This document shows positions 63,935-64,000 of a stretch of DNA of 64,000 nt, piece by piece. Position 1 is the stretch's first letter; each line of letters begins with the position of its first letter. The notes beneath the pieces were generated by a model. It saw nothing but the letters and a program-made list of their open reading frames with translations. It had not been told where the DNA came from and searched no databases. The stretch is taken from assembly GCF_900106995.1 (NCBI RefSeq), contig NZ_FNOK01000003.1, forward strand, positions 289,624 through 353,623, in the 5' to 3' direction. The position numbers were made by a program, and so were the translations under genes. This DNA comes from Saccharopolyspora shandongensis. Lineage in GTDB: Bacteria; Actinomycetota; Actinomycetes; Mycobacteriales; Pseudonocardiaceae.

Positions 63935-64000
63935 TGCAGCTGTTCGTAGGGGATGACTGGGCTGAGGATCATCACGACGTCGAGCTGATGGACAGCTCGG
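63935..64000 (+). mobile_element. IS110-type transposase, 5' end
   Basis: The last 66 bases encode LQLFVGDDWAEDHHDVELM and continue off the window. This is the N-terminus of an IS110-family DEDD transposase, whose first catalytic Asp lies in VGDDWAEDHHDVE. TTG 63935 is preceded by GGGAGG. The 276 bases 63659-63934 hold no gene; part is probably the non-coding left end of the element. Confidence 0.8.

Overview
The window is high-GC, with many GTG and TTG starts and frequent start/stop overlaps. Its gene order matches actinobacterial core neighbourhoods: mraZ-rsmH-ftsL-pbpB, rpsO-pnp-pepR-dapB, thyX/dapA/rnj/ftsK, and clgR-pspA-pspM. This points to a filamentous actinomycete of the Pseudonocardiales, most like Saccharopolyspora. 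The genus is an inference from protein style and gene order; no database was searched.

Layout. 1-657: the 3' end of a type VII secretion ATPase (EccC). 670-4961 (minus): the start of the division and cell-wall cluster, pbpB, ftsL, rsmH and mraZ, behind a four-repeat MraZ box. 5594-10115 (plus): a moxR / DUF58 / transglutaminase operon. 10330-15420: DUF3040 protein, methyltransferase, ParA-like ATPase, LysE exporter, Nei-type DNA glycosylase (apparent CTG start) and a nucleobase permease. 15579-20724 (minus): membrane stress and lipid genes pspM-like, pspA, clgR, cinA, pgsA, rimO. 20852-21943: two tandem argA-type acetyltransferases. 22064-31015: secreted phospholipase A2, LldD-type dehydrogenase, a MITE-like insertion, a secreted Asp-box hydrolase, ftsK, an acyltransferase and a secreted peptidase. 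31061-32140: a frameshifted coiled-coil gene and a chaplin-like secreted protein. 32355-38254 (minus): rnj, dapA, a TIGR03085 protein, a Ser/Thr kinase and thyX. 38417-43823: a ribbon-helix-helix/DUF4097 pair with candidate operators, then an oxidoreductase, HxlR regulator, YcaQ-type protein, GNAT and a small membrane protein.

43927-49617 (minus) is the most distinctive accessory block. A 26-residue leader peptide ending in a Cys-Cys pair precedes a secreted SELENBP1/methanethiol-oxidase-like protein, a membrane protein, a YeeE/YedE sulfur transporter and two small secreted proteins. I read it as a cysteine-responsive sulfur module. 49953-51230 is a decaying patch of broken membrane and sensor-kinase genes. 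51252-63658 returns to core genes: dapB, pepR, pnp, rpsO, thpR, a regulator, ribF, a lipoprotein, truB, def, a MATE exporter and a CGNR regulator. An IS110-type transposase begins at 63935 and runs off the window.

Two window-wide signals stand out. Several genes have a TANNNT -10 box exactly six bases before the start codon, suggesting leaderless mRNAs. A perfect palindrome with core GCGATTTCGCGCGAAATCGC occurs three times, always beside a strong terminator. No tRNA, rRNA, CRISPR array or replication origin was seen.
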